Source of the DNA: Phaeotremella fagi
Taxonomy: Eukaryota > Basidiomycota > Tremellomycetes > Tremellales > Phaeotremellaceae
Direction of reading: 5' to 3'
Length of the DNA: 64,000 nucleotides
Assembly (NCBI GenBank): GCA_001599715.1
Contig: BCHU01000013.1
Coordinates: forward strand, 558,001-622,000
The stretch's first letter is position 1; each line of letters begins with the position of its first letter. Positions 11,795 through 23,814 of the stretch are shown piece after piece. Below the pieces are notes generated by a model. The model was not told the origin of the DNA and ran no database searches. It saw only the letters and a list, made by a program, of their open reading frames with translations. A program made the position numbers and the translations under genes.

Positions 11795-14344
11795 ATGTCA
11801 TCGTCTCAACCACCACCTAATCTACCACCCGACGATCTCAGCAATAACGCTGCTTCATCTTCTACCTCTAGTGAACCACAGACCACCAACACAGACGTCG
11901 ACGTCGACGCCGACAACCACACTCATGAAATAACAATGGAGTTCTTCGTTCCATTTGGTATGGACACTTTCATGGGAGATTCAGACCCAGCCATCAACAT
12001 GGATACAAACACCAGTCCCACATTTGATCTACCTGGAACAGATATCCCTAATACAAACGAAGAAGCTTCACGATTGAGGGATCCAGCTGGTGACCGAGCT
12101 GATCTATTTTGGTCATTCGAACTTCATCCTGACCAGGATGGTGGTCCTTCGCAAACACCACCACCACCACCACCACCACCTTCGACCAATTACCCACCCA
12201 ATCCATATCCAGCTCCAGCTTCGACTCCGACTGCTCAACCAGCAACAGACCCACCAAACAGGAGACGACCACTGCCAAGACCATTTCTACCTTCTTTCCT
12301 CATGTCAAATGACAATCCTTTAAACAATGGTACTACTTTACCTCGTGTAGGAATATCGCCTCAACCATCAGGTACTGGACCCAATTTCCAATCATCAAAC
12401 CTAGGACCCATCTTTCAATTCTTTTGGCAAACCAGAATACCACACGAACATAAACCAGACCCAACCAAGGCTGCAGAACTTATCAGGTCTCTACCAACCG
12501 TCGGACGTGGACTTATGAAAAGAGTTGATAGGATTTATGCAGCTGAGAATGGTGATGTTGGAGATGAAGACGAGGAGGCTGGTTGGAAATGTGGGATATG
12601 TTTGGACGGTTGGTCGAGTTCAGAATCTAGAAAGGGTAAAGAAGTTTCGTTAGAGGAGAAAGGTGGTGTTGATGAGAAAATGGACAAGAAGGGAACTGGT
12701 GTTAAAGCTTTACCGTGTAATCATCTTTTCCATGAGGATTGTCTGACACCTTGGTTCCAGAATAAATTCACTTGGTGAGTAGCGAGTCGTTGATCAATAC
12801 TAACCTCTAGTCCTTCTTGTCGATTGGATTTAGATCCTTTACGAACGTTGTATTCCCCACCTTCACCTCGTACTAATCCACTTCGACCACCTCCAACTGG
12901 TTCTCGTCCTGGTTCGAGACCTGGATCAGTTCCTCCCTACGCAAGAGAATCGACTGGAACTCCTGTACCCGGTGTCAACACCAACGAAGGGACGTCCAAT
13001 ACACCCAGAAATCTTTCTACTCCACATAGTACGGTATTTTCGCTACCTCTCCGACCAGAATCTCAACCACCTCAACCTCAATCTCTCAGAGAGCGATCTG
13101 CAGCACCATCACCGGAACTTCCATCTCCGTTCAATCTAGGTGTCCCACATGATGATCGTCCGAATACCATTATATTCAATTTTCCAGTCCACGCCTCTCC
13201 CCTTCCTATGCACCGACCTTCGAACTCACCGAGTACGCCACCACCCAACGATCAAGGTCCGAGGGGTGAAGGTTTCCCACCATTGTCGTCTCCACCATCT
13301 CGTCTTCCTACATCTGGCGAGGAGGCGAGTACAACACCATCAGAAACCGGACCAACAGTTCCTGGACAGAATGTTCGAAGAGCTCCAGAACGTCGTCAAC
13401 ATATCACAATTATTCATCAAAACGCTCCTGATGATGGGGGTGTGACGTTGACGGATCAAGATATCATGAGTCTTTTACGGGTTATTCAGCCTGGTATGGA
13501 AATGCCAACCCGACCGACTGCTCCATCGGACAACGGATCCAATGGTACCCCTCAACCAAATGTACCAGAAACTGGGAACGTTGGTAGCTCTGACACACCT
13601 GTCCCACCTGGACCTGTACCTCAACTCAATTTACCCCAGCCATCAACCACACCACAACCACCTCACCATCATCACCATTTCCACATATTCAACCCGCACC
13701 ACCATATACATCATCATCACCATCATCATGTCAACCCAAATCCCGCAGGAAACGGTAATGAAAACGGAGAAACTCCGTCAGGTCTCCCTCACTGGTTCCC
13801 ACAAATGGATGGCGAACCTGTGCAACCGCAATTCGGATTTATGCCTCAATTCCGAACGACCCCTGCACCTCCTCCTCCAAAGGAAGAAGCCAAACCTCTT
13901 CCTCGTCAATCCCTCGAATCCTGGACTCAAGAACGTGAACGAGCACTAGGATGGAGATGTGACGCGATTGAATGTTCTTTAGCTCCACCGACTTCGAATG
14001 GTACAGATGACGACGATGATTTCGATTTATCGCAATACATCACCGTAGAAGAAGTCGATCAAGACGGTAAAGAGATGCTATCGATCTATTCACCCAATCA
14101 ATCGAAACTTGAAAACATGGAGGAAAAGGAGAAATCATTTGTGATGTTAGCTTGTGAACATAGATGGCATAGGACGTGTATTGAAAGTTCTGAACGAAGT
14201 TCTGGGCGTCAGTTTGATCCTTATGAGGAGAGGGTTTGGGTTAAATGTGATAGATGTAGGAAGGACGGTTGGGTTACACCCAGATCTAGAGGTTATGGGG
14301 ATGAAGAGAAGGAGGTTGAGAAGATGGTTATTGAGAACGTTTAG
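11795..14344 (+). CDS. Large RING-H2 protein with a second C-terminal Cys/His-rich region (putative E3 ubiquitin ligase)
   Basis: 837 residues in two exons (11795-12774, 12811-14344) with a 36-nt intron that splits the last zinc-ligand pair. RING-H2 ligands at about residues 267-332: CGIC, a long loop, PCNH, FHEDC, then CPSC created across the junction (NKFTC|PSCRLD). Near the C-terminus (about 705-815) a second set of possible ligands appears: WRCDAIECS, LACEHRWHRTC and KCDRCRK. It resembles a degenerate RING with a large insertion. Between them lies low-complexity Pro/Ser-rich sequence with a histidine cluster (about residues 605-630) and an N-terminal proline run. Family knowledge suggests ubiquitin ligase activity; substrate unknown. 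Its stop is only 74 bp before the next start. Confidence 0.8.
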
Positions 14345-14418
14345 ATGTTGTATCTGTTTAGAATTTTATACCTAGCATGTTGTGATCCATTTAGTTATGT
14401 AGTTGTAGTAGATATCTA

Positions 14419-14958
14419 GTGTTGATGAATACCACCACGAGTGAACTTGAAATTCGAAGCAAAACGCCAAACGCCACCAGAGCTAGACCTCCAAACGCTC
14501 AAGCAATTGATAATCAACTTGATCAAAAACCATCACTCGAAACGATGAAAACTCAAGACCAAAACCCAAATCAAGATCCAGATCTAGCCCCAATCCTGCA
14601 TTCAATGTCAATAACCCAACCACCCAGCCCCCTCGAAAAGCTAACCAACCTCCTCGACCAGATTCTCAGCGTAACATTGAAAGACGGTCGAATTTTTAAA
14701 GGGAAATTCATCTGTGTAGACGGTGAATGTAATCTCATCTTACGGGAGACTAAAGAGCATTTACCTGAGATGGAGGGTTTGATGGATGTTTATGAGAATC
14801 GAGGGAGGTTTTGGCCTAGGTCTGAGGGTTTTCCCGATGAGGTTGAGGGCGAGGTTGGGGTTGGGGTTGAGTCGGGGAGGGATGTTGGGATGATCTTACT
14901 TTCTAAATCTGATATTATCAAGATTGAAATTGATTCTTTGGTTTTCAATTCTTCGTGA
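14419..14958 (+). CDS. NAA38: Lsm-fold protein, NAA38/LSMD1-like N-acetyltransferase auxiliary subunit
   Basis: Intronless, 179 residues. The C-terminal half is an Lsm domain: LLDQILSVTLKDGRIFKGKF, then CVDGECNLILRETKEH (Sm1), an acidic Gly/Val insertion, and MILLSKSDIIKIEID (Sm2). The N-terminal 70 residues are low-complexity. The pattern KDGR.F.G.F.C.D...N..L with a long loop matches NAA38/Mak31, a subunit of the NatC complex that acetylates nascent chains, more closely than spliceosomal Lsm proteins. The first ATG is used here, but in-frame ATGs at 14425, 14545 and 14605 could serve. The 74-bp gap to the upstream gene leaves little room for a separate promoter. Confidence 0.7.
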   Translation: MLMNTTTSELEIRSKTPNATRARPPNAQAIDNQLDQKPSLETMKTQDQNPNQDPDLAPILHSMSITQPPSPLEKLTNLLDQILSVTLKDGRIFKGKFICVDGECNLILRETKEHLPEMEGLMDVYENRGRFWPRSEGFPDEVEGEVGVGVESGRDVGMILLSKSDIIKIEIDSLVFNSS

Positions 14959-15650
14959 AGTCGGACTTGGAATTTTTATTCTGGGTTCAAGATCATTCAA
15001 AGGTGTTTGACATACGAATATCTGGACGTTATCACGATGGGAATTGTTTGATGTGCTCAGATGAAATGGTGGGAAATATCACTTTCGTTTATTGGTCATA
15101 GCATTGACCCACTTTTCACTTCAGTTTACTTATCGACACTTCAACTATCTCCCATGTCGACTCGAACAGAAGAACATCTACCTCAACCTACCAATTCAAC
15201 CACCCTCCAAACCTGAAAGAGTACAACGCAAACTGATTCACCGAATCCACAACGATAGTCGATGAACGACAGGAAATGCATGGTTCATATAAGCAAATCC
15301 TGAATGCGAATTTAGATAACAAATAACGTGAATGAATGTTAACAAGAATCGGAGAGACTGACTACTACCCAGTATGTAAAGGGGAACGACGAAAGACACA
15401 ATGTAGATAGATGTATTGGAGGGGTATGTAAATGATGGAATGACAGCGAACAGATTTCGGAGTGAAAGAATTAATGGAATGTATGATTACAATATAAAAT
15501 GTCTATTGATATAATTAATTGATGACGATGCAATGTGTTTTTTTTTGGGTTAAATGTCCATTGTTATTATAATGGTTTGGTCGGTGTTTGATTTCAGTTA
15601 AGCTGAAAAACGACAATTATAGATTAGAATGTCCATGGTTTTATCACCGG
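14959..15650. other. Convergent intergenic region
   Basis: Lies between two convergent genes; holds both 3' UTRs. AT-rich with T runs near 15540. I see no gene. Confidence 0.5.
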
Positions 15651-17229
15651 TTAGACCTCGGAATGTTCTGGGACACCATCAGATCCTGGACCGATATTTC
15701 TACCAGGGTGTGCAGGTGGTGAATTGGACGACATTGAGAGGTTCGAGGGTACTCTTGAATGAGTTGGTACTGGACCGAAATCTAGGCGTGTTTATTAATT
15801 GACGCTATTCAATACAGACAAAAGACTTACCCTGCTCAGACCAACCTCTCGACAATTGTCTTTGACTAGAAGCACTTCTTCTATCCCACGAATTATCTGT
15901 ATAAGTTTCGTGATTCGTAGACAAAGGTTTTGGTAGAGTTAGATTTATTGGTCTACCTTGATGAGGCGCACCACCAGCCGGACCAACATGTAGATAACGA
16001 CTTGACATGGAACCTAGAGAACTTCTGTTACCTGCACCGGTAGGTATGAATTGTGAAGAATATCGTTGAACCGGTGAATGAGGATGTGGTGGACCATATG
16101 TAGAAGGATGGGGTGAAGTGTTACCTGAAGATCCATCACCGTTTTCTGACGCTGCACCAGAACCCGATGGATATTGTGAAGAAGGGGATGGAGCTCGATC
16201 TATCGCTTCGGATCTTAATCGGTCAATTGATGATTTACCGTTCAATCTGGAAGGAGCAATTTCACCACTTGAAGTGCTGCCATCACGGTGTAGGATGGCT
16301 CCAGTGTTGATAGGTGATAATTCAGGTTTCATTATTGGGGTGTTAGCACCTCCGGTTCCGTTAGCTGAGAGAGGTGGAGTCGCGGATAAAGGTGGTGATC
16401 CAGTCAACGGTGTTGTGGTTGCCATCATAGGAGGTGAATGATCTTGACTCATCGTTGAAGGTGTAGCAACGGGATAAGACGTGTAATAGGAAGGTTGACG
16501 GGAATGCATTCCTGAAGTAGGGTAGGGTCCGTTTTGCAGTACTAAAGGTTAGTCACAGACTATACACTTCAACTCACAAGTTGAATACGAACTAGCACGA
16601 TGTGCTCCAGGTGACATCGTCATTGACATTCGACTGTTTGATGCAGCTCGTTGTCTCCCCAAAGTGTTCGACTGATAGCTAATTTCTCTCGGAGGTCTGG
16701 GAGTAAGCCAATGAGCAGAATGTCAGACCTACGGTGGGGGCACTTTCTCTTCTCTCCATGTCTTCCGCCTTCTCCACAACATCCATGCTAATGCGATCAA
16801 CAACAAACCACCAACAACACCTCCAGCTATACCACCGATCGCCCCGTTGCTCAATTTCTGGCTGGTCGACGACGTCGCATCGGCACTGCTGTTTATAATT
16901 GTGGAATTAACCGACGATGTCACTAAAGACGAAGTTGACGTTCGACTTGTAGATGATAAAGAGGTAGTTGAGGTTGTTGAAGTTGTTGAATTAGTGGATA
17001 CTATAGATGTAGTTGAGTTTGTTGCTGCAGAAACTACTGCGCTGGTTGTGACGACTGATGAGATTGAGGTTGTTGACACTATAGCACTGCTTGTGGTTGC
17101 AGCAGCAGCTACGACCACTGATGACGTTGTAGTCGTCCTTGTCGACGTTACAGGTGTAGCAGGGTTTTGGGAAGCGACAGCAGTTGTCGTTGATACTACT
17201 GCTGTCGTAGATGTCGAGACCGAAGACAT
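15651..17229 (-). CDS. Ser/Thr-rich single-pass membrane protein (Mid2/Wsc-like architecture)
   Basis: 485 residues, four exons (16733-17229, 16578-16696, 15831-16541, 15651-15781), with introns of 36, 36 and 49 nt. The N-terminal 135 residues are almost entirely Ser, Thr, Val and Ala, as expected of a heavily O-mannosylated ectodomain. A glycine-rich transmembrane segment follows (GAIGGIAGGVVGGLLLIALA) with RRRK directly after it, placing the Ser/Pro-rich tail in the cytosol. The topology matches fungal cell-wall sensors and Skg6/Axl2-type anchors. No classical signal peptide is visible at the N-terminus, so either an upstream exon is missing or the helix acts as a reverse signal anchor. Family only by architecture. 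Confidence 0.75.
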
Positions 17230-19952
17230 GGTGAGAAAACTGTTCCCGCTTCAACCTCTATGCGAAAGTGGGTAATTGACCTTCCAGGTGACAGTTATAT
17301 TTCGTTTCCACTTTCCTAAAAGCTTTTGGTCGAAGATGGGCTGTTGAGAAAGTTGGAAATAGATACAGATGATGAGGTTCAACTGCGGCTACGATTTGGG
17401 GGTGATGCGGAAGGAAAATTAAACTAAAAGCTATGCTGAAGAGCTATCATATGCGATAAGTACGATTGAAAGTATGTATACAAGTAATGTCCGTATTATT
17501 ATGAGCCTGTAGTAGAGTAAGTGGGTGAAAATGAGAATGTGAATATGAGATCAACAAGTAACAATATAGGTGAATGGATGTAGACGTAGACGTAGACGTC
17601 TATTTCAATTTCAATCGACACAACAAAGCTCGAGCCCGTTGCTTTCAAAATTGATGGTTCAAACAATGATCGCAAAGGATTCTTGTCCAGCTATGACTTG
17701 AATAGCCAATGAGAATGATAAACAGCTGAAACTGAAGAGCTGACAGAAAATGATGAAAGCACAAATGGGATTCCCAAGATCCAATCAAATTCAAAATCAA
17801 ATTGACAAGGCCCAGCGGAATCGACGTTGAAACAACTGTCTGTACATTCTAACGACAACCCAAGCCAAGCATTGTTAAATCCCGATATTGGAAGAATTAT
17901 ATCCATGCCTTTCCAATCCCAAGGCCATTGAAACAGTCATTCTTTTGAAAGAGACAAACAGAAGATTCGTAATAAACGGTAGTCATACTCACAATGTTTA
18001 CCAAGGTCTCATTCGAATTCTAATCTCAATTATTAAGTATAACCATAAAACCCCTTGGGCTGTTATTGTCAAGTTACCAGTTTCGTTTTTATTATATGTA
18101 TGAATTTTTTCTTGTTCTAAACGATTGTGTATGATGGTGATTAGAGATGAGGATGATCGTTTGGGGTTTTATGATAACGAACGATTGTTAAAAATAAGGA
18201 AAGAAAAGGTAAAGAGTCGGTCAGGTAAGTAAGGGAGATAGATTTCTGTAAGGGGGGACCGGGTCGATGTAACGGCATTCAACCAAGGCAATAGGTAGAG
18301 TAACTTGGTTACCTGTTACCTCTGTCGTCTTTACTCAACTCAACCTACGTATATCAAAGTAAGATGAGGTACACAGGGGACCGGGTATAGATTAACTTAA
18401 GGCTAGAATAAACAGGGGTCGTAAAAAGACGTAAACATCTGCTCAGCTGAACGATCATAACTGCATACACATATGAAATAGAGTAGAATCCCAGAGGCGA
18501 TTTTCTAAATTCTCAACCGACGTTTTGTTCATAAACGGGTAAAAAGGCGTTAAAAAACCAGAGGAAGATCGTCTTTATTCAATAAGTTTAAAGGCTTCAG
18601 GGGATTTTTTTTTACCCCGCTTCAAGATTTATTCTTTCTGCTCACCTGCTCCTCTACACGATATACTCAAGTATGCTTTGAATATGTGTGTGTAAATTTT
18701 CATAAGTAACTGAGTTAAAGTCTCAGAGGCCCCCTAGAAAATGGCATTCCTTAGAGCTGTGTTTTATATATAGAAGCAAATTCCTGTATTTACTGAATCT
18801 CGCAGCAACATGTCTACGATTAGACTGGTTCAATGACGTCTTTGGGATCGATAGAGCGAAGTCAAGTTGGTCATGGAAGAAACGAAACCCCTCCAAATTT
18901 CTAAACATATGGCCACAGGAATAAAAAAGATCACGACTTCAGGTCAAGTCTAGACCTTTTCCGGCAAGTGGTCAAGAATTACTGACGACTCTCATGATAA
19001 TTTTGTAAACTCAACGAGTCACTCGTGGTGTTGCTGAATACAACATGATTTCAATCCATTGAGGTCGCATCACGATCTTTATCCACCAACGCCACGTCTC
19101 TCATTCCAAACGTAAACACAGCAAGCCTCAAAAATAACAAAAGACAAAAAATTACCACTCAAAGTGGTATTTCTAAAACCGAGGTTTTGGAGACGTCATT
19201 CTGCAGTTCCTGATTCCCATTGTTCGGGCCGGCTGACATGAGATAGCTTAGTTGTTGATGTTCGTGTCATTGAGGTATCGATACTTTGAGGACGTCACTT
19301 GTACTTGCACCCTCATTGCTATGACTTTACATGCTTTGAAAATGAGGTGTTGTCTTTTTGAGAACCTCTGTAACTAGATCTAGACGCTATTAATTTGGCG
19401 GGTACCTTAAAATCTGAAATGGAAACGAGTGTCAGTCATTTCAAGACAGTGTGGCAATGTGGCATGAATCGTGAGTGTTTTGTACAAGAACAAGACGACG
19501 AACACAGAGGCTCATCTGATTCGTTGTACGAGTGTTGATTAGTCCAACAGACAAAAGCAACTACAAACGAGTGATACACTCCAACCGTTCTCTAGAATAA
19601 ACCGAAAATTGCCAAGCAATCCGAACCAAAGAGAAATGCTTCATTAGGTAGTCACTGAATCGCCGCCACCCATTCAATTCATTAAATGCAACCTTAAGAA
19701 ATGATATTCAAACGATATAATGCAGCCATTTGATTTGCGAAATGGTTGTTTTAAATGTAACTCCACTTCTACTGGTATTGTTGTTTTTTGTGGAGAGATG
19801 GCCAGTTGTTCATCCGATGTCTACTGGGATAAATCTGTCTGATGATTTTGCTTTTCTTCTTTACTTCACTTTCTGCCTTGCAGTCTTTTTTTTCGTTGTT
19901 TGGAGGATTGCTTTGGGACGAATTGAAAACATAAGATAACTCCACATTCACA
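17230..19952. other. 2.7 kb intergenic region
   Basis: Separates divergent genes (membrane protein and ALG12). AT-rich with a short (GACGTA)-like repeat at about 17580-17600. No reading frame here shows domain character or splicing continuity, and I saw no tRNA or other RNA signature. Confidence 0.45.
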
Positions 19953-22052
19953 ATGCTTCGAGTTAATTTCGAAATCTCCTCACCTCAAATAAAAGGATCC
20001 CAATATTTCCAAACAGACCTATTGGTCCCAGACAACTATACAGAAAAGGAATCATCAATCAACGGACCATCTCATTCCTTTGAAAACAAACCATTTTCAA
20101 GACCAAATGATCTTCCATCTACCCAAAGTCCAAAACCAAAACAATTGGGATTACTCTGGAATACGATACCTTTCATCTTCACTTTCGCTTTGATATTTCT
20201 GAGTCCTCATATCAAGATCGAAGAGAATTTCGGGATCGTGGGTGTAAAAGATATTTTGAAATTTGGATTTTGGCCATCGAAAGCTCAATTACTCCAGGTA
20301 ATTTGCGCATCGTTTTGTTTGTTTTGAATTTTGGCTGACACTAGGTTCTAGTTCGAACATGTGATTTATCCTGGTCCTGTTGCTCGCTCCTTCATTCCGT
20401 CAATGTTCCTTGCTGCTTTGATCAAACCTGTTCAACTTTTTGTCAATCGTTTTGGGTTTGAGATTCAAGGGATGGGTCTTCAATATCTCAGTAGGTTTTG
20501 GGATATTCATTTGGATGTTGGAATTCCCTAATGTGTTTACTTCTTTAGTTCGTTTGACTCAAGCTACAGTCTTTTGTTTGTGTTTCAATCATTTAACAAA
20601 TTCCATCCTACAAAAATCTTCGACAACTGTTGCCAAATTCTTTATCCTACTTACGATGTCATCTTTCCATATCCCGTATTACGCTTCAAGGACTCTACCG
20701 AATTTTCTAGCCTTACCTTGGGGTGAGTAAAAGAATTTCAAGAATCGCATAACTTGTCAACTAACACCTTTGTAGTTTTATTATCCTATTCTATCCTACT
20801 TCGTTCTTTGATTCAAGACGAGGATACTCTTATCGGTACTACTAAAAAGAACTCTCAGGGGGGATTACAACTTTCACTAGCCCTTTTAACCTTTACCTCG
20901 ACAGTTATACGAATGGAAATTGCACCCATAGTTTTAGGTTTAACTTTGGCACTATTCCTAACCAAAAAGTTATCATTGCTGCAAATTTTCTTAGGAGGTC
21001 TGACAGGTGGTCTAACAGGATTATTTTCTACGTCAATCATCGACGGTCATTATTACTCCTTAAACACATATTTTCTAGCCCAATGGCCAGAATTATCAGC
21101 GTTCATGTTTAACGTCTATCAAGGGAAATCATCTGATTGGGGTGTCCAACCGGTTCACTATTACTTGCTGAATTTGATTAAATTGGGGACGGTCTCAGTT
21201 CCAATGGGTTTGATCTGTTGTCTTGGTATCTGGAAATTCGGAATTTTCTCAGATAAACTGGGAAATGATCGGAATTTTGATCAGTTGATTGGATTTTTGG
21301 TATTACCCGGATGTCTTCAAATTTTGATCCTTTCATTCCTTGGTCACAAGGTTAGCATTTATCACGACTAATGGATCACACACTGATTATCCTTAGGAGT
21401 GGAGGTTCATCATTTACTTTATCCCAATACTCAACATCCTAGCTGCGAAAGGTGCAACAGATCTGTGAGTCCCATCATTGAAGACACTACCATAAGACTA
21501 ATAAGCCCAATTCCAAGATGGAATTTAACCTACAACTCGTTTCGTCCCTTTCTTCGACTCATCGTAATCGGCCTAATCTCACTCAATCTAATTTTGACAA
21601 TCGGTAAAACCACGTTAAGTAGATTGAATTATCCAGGTGGAGAGGTTGGAGATGTATTATCAAGATTAACGATACCAAATCATCAACGTAAGTATCTTTT
21701 CATCTTGGTAGATCCAAAGCTGACAGTACCAAAAGAAAAAGTTTGGGTTCCAGCAGCAGCTCTTCATACCGGAACCACCCCGTTCACTTTGACAGGTCTA
21801 GAATCAATGATCATTGAAAGACCTGAATCTGGACATGAGAGATGTGCGAGTCCTTTTGGTAATTCCCCTGAAAACCTTTGGGACGAGGGGTTCGATATGG
21901 TCGTTACAGATGATGTTGATGACTTCTTGTCGTTCGATGGATGGACCGTTTTGGAGGAGATTAATGGATATAAGGGGATAAGGATATCTAGGGAGATGCC
22001 GTTTTTGCATGTGGATGTTGGTAGACGGTTGGCTGTTATGGGTCGGGACTGA
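19953..22052 (+). CDS. ALG12: Dol-P-Man:Man7GlcNAc2-PP-dolichol alpha-1,6-mannosyltransferase
   Basis: ER multi-pass GT22 mannosyltransferase that adds the eighth mannose during N-glycan precursor assembly. Six exons: 19953-20297, 20352-20490, 20549-20722, 20776-21350, 21397-21464 and 21506-22052; 615 residues. Family landmarks in order: KIEENFGIVGVKDIL, FEHVIYPGPVARSFI (the HxYPG-type motif), HIPYYASRTLPNFLALPW, YFLAQWPE...NVYQGKSSDWG, then GHKEWRFIIYFIPILNILAA made across the fourth intron, and LNYPGGEVGDVL. These match ALG12 rather than ALG9, PIG-B or SMP3. The second intron (donor CTCA|GTAGGT) also reads open as coding, but only its removal joins QGMGLQYL to IRLTQATVF in the expected place. 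The gene is visibly AT-rich. It converges with the OGFr gene. Confidence 0.93.
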
Positions 22053-22119
22053 CGGTAATATGTACATTACTATATCTACAGTTGTAATTGTCTACATGAG
22101 TTATAACGAGTTACATTAT

Positions 22120-23135
22120 CTAAACACTGATCAGTCAATAATAACAACAATAGGATCAAGGAATAAACCCACCGGCCCCGTGCATCAAACCACTTCTCAA
22201 AATCCTTCGTCCCCCAAACCCCATCGCCAAACCCACCTCTCCCCAAAACAATTCCAGAAACCTCTTCACGTTCCTCCCGATCACGAAAACAGAATCTCCA
22301 CCACGAACTCATACTTTGACCGTGGGTCGTGTTCTCACCGAAATTGATTTTACCTTCCGAATGCTGTGAGACGAAGAACAGGATGAGAGAAGCTACTTCT
22401 TTTTGATGTTGGGGGAATTCGGAGAGATGTTTGAGAATCCTGGTTAGTCTTAGTAGATTGTGAGGTGCTTTTTGGAGGTTTTTAACTGTTTAAGGATTAG
22501 TACCTTAAGGTGTTATGAAGACTTACATCTTTCGTTTGAATTTTGAGCGGGACGAAGTTTGCCGTTGTTATAATCAATACCGTAGAACGCTAGCATCTAA
22601 TGAATATTTCAATCAAATTGCCCTATGTTCACTTACCATCCTGTATGAACGTAGCAACCTCTCCATAACTTCTGGATCAGATTTCATAGCATCAATCTCA
22701 TGAGGTTGGAGTGGTTGAGCAAGGGGGTTAACTCCACGTTCACGAATTGGAAAGAACCCTAAGAATCATCATAAGCATACATTGATAGGTCAAGGAGGGA
22801 GAAGAAACTTACATTGGATATACCCACTACAGCGGCGTCAGTGATTTCCCCATCAAAACGTGAAAAGCGAAGCACAGACTTACTGGTTGTATTCCAACTC
22901 CGCGAAATCTTTGTTAAACTTTTCATGGAACTCTTCATAAAGTAGATTATCAGGTTTACATGGTTTCTTGTTCAGGTAGAAGTCTAAGTTTGTGGATTTA
23001 GATGAGATTGATTGATTTGGATAATTCTGAAGAAAGTCTTGAACATCTGAGGATTGTAGTAGTCATCAGTGAACCACATAAGACGAATAGGTGATAGAAG
23101 TAGAATATACCTCGAGGGATTGGTGAAGAGCTCAT
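22120..23135 (-). CDS. Opioid growth factor receptor (OGFr) conserved-domain protein
   Basis: Seven exons: 23111-23135, 22884-23046, 22813-22826, 22637-22758, 22527-22596, 22173-22485 and 22120-22126; 237 residues. Splicing by frame continuity yields the OGFr domain: NLDFYLNKKPCKPDNLLYEE, FNKDFAELEYNHGYIQWFFP, then IRERGVNPLAQPLQPHEIDA, SDPEVMERLLRSYRMMLAFY and NLLRLTRILKHL, with FEKWFDARGRV at the end. The signature (Y)IQW.FP.RE..VNP.AQPL...E.....S..V..RL.R.Y..ML.FYGI is specific to PF04664. Fungal members are short and of unknown function; the vertebrate protein binds an enkephalin peptide, which need not apply here. The last exon is 7 nt; without that intron the frame runs on to 22076 with a hydrophobic tail. 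Two exons are tiny (14 and 7 nt). Confidence 0.85.
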
Positions 23136-23164
23136 TGATACTACTCTTACTTGTGAATGCTGTT

Positions 23165-23485
23165 TTGATGAAATTGAAGGGAAATTTGATTGAAATGCTG
23201 TATGGAATTGATGATGAAGTTGAATGAAACTTGGTCGTGATCTGAGCGTCAGTGGCATCGATCGTTCCAAGTCCCAGTCTGCAGTAAGCAAAAGAAAGCA
23301 AACGATTCCTCCCAGAATCTACGTCTTGATTGTTCTTGACTGAGTTGAGTATTAGGACTTAATCGCAAATATGTAGCTGAAGAAACACCTAAGGCGAGAG
23401 AAATCTCTACGATGTTGTAATGATTTCCGTTGGAAGTGGAAACACAAGCTTTCATGTTCGTGGCAAACCAAGGTGCAGGTTTTGG
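23165..23485 (-). pseudogene. Decayed fragment resembling a fungal-specific transcription factor domain
   Basis: Upstream of the OGFr start codon, one frame reads IVEISLALGVSSATYLRLSP then LSQEQSRRRFWEE, and a +1 frame continues RLLSFAYCRLGLGTIDATDA then QITTKF. The order RRxFW ... DRLLS ... GR ... D..ITT.FP is that of the fungal-specific (Fungal_trans, PF04082) region of Zn2Cys6 regulators. It lacks any N-terminal zinc cluster, shifts frame right after FWE and is missing a few residues there; no intron repairs it. I read it as a truncated relic, or chance similarity; moderate to low certainty. Confidence 0.35.
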
Positions 23486-23814
23486 TATTTTCCTCTAAAC
23501 GGAATTTTTGGGCAATCAGATACAGTACATTATCCTGTGTCTGTCTGATAGAATGTATGTTAATGCTGTGGAGCTTTATCCAAGCTGAAAGTTTTCAAAT
23601 TCTGTTAGGCCCTGGGTAAGGGGAGTTGCAAAGGAGGAAAGTTCGAAGGCTACTTTATTCAAAAAGAAACTCCATAATTAGATAACTATGTACAGTATAT
23701 GAAATCGTCAACTCGAACTCGATTACATTAGAAACACAATGAGACCTTTTCCAATACCCTAAAGATTCAGATTCAGAGATTGTACATCCAACCATCTGGC
23801 CCAGCTCCATCCCT
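23486..23814. other. Short intergenic stretch
   Basis: About 330 bp between the relic and the stop of the next minus-strand gene; includes that gene's 3' UTR. I see nothing else. Confidence 0.4.

Noticed and set aside
16847..17275. Long Val/Thr/Asp-rich frame on the + strand
   Set aside because: Complement of the Ser/Thr-rich coding exon of the membrane protein.
20491..20548. Open coding-like segment (VGFGIFIWMLEF) in ALG12
   Set aside because: Needs a frame change to join the upstream exon; removing it as a 58-nt intron with a CTAAT branch site restores the family alignment.
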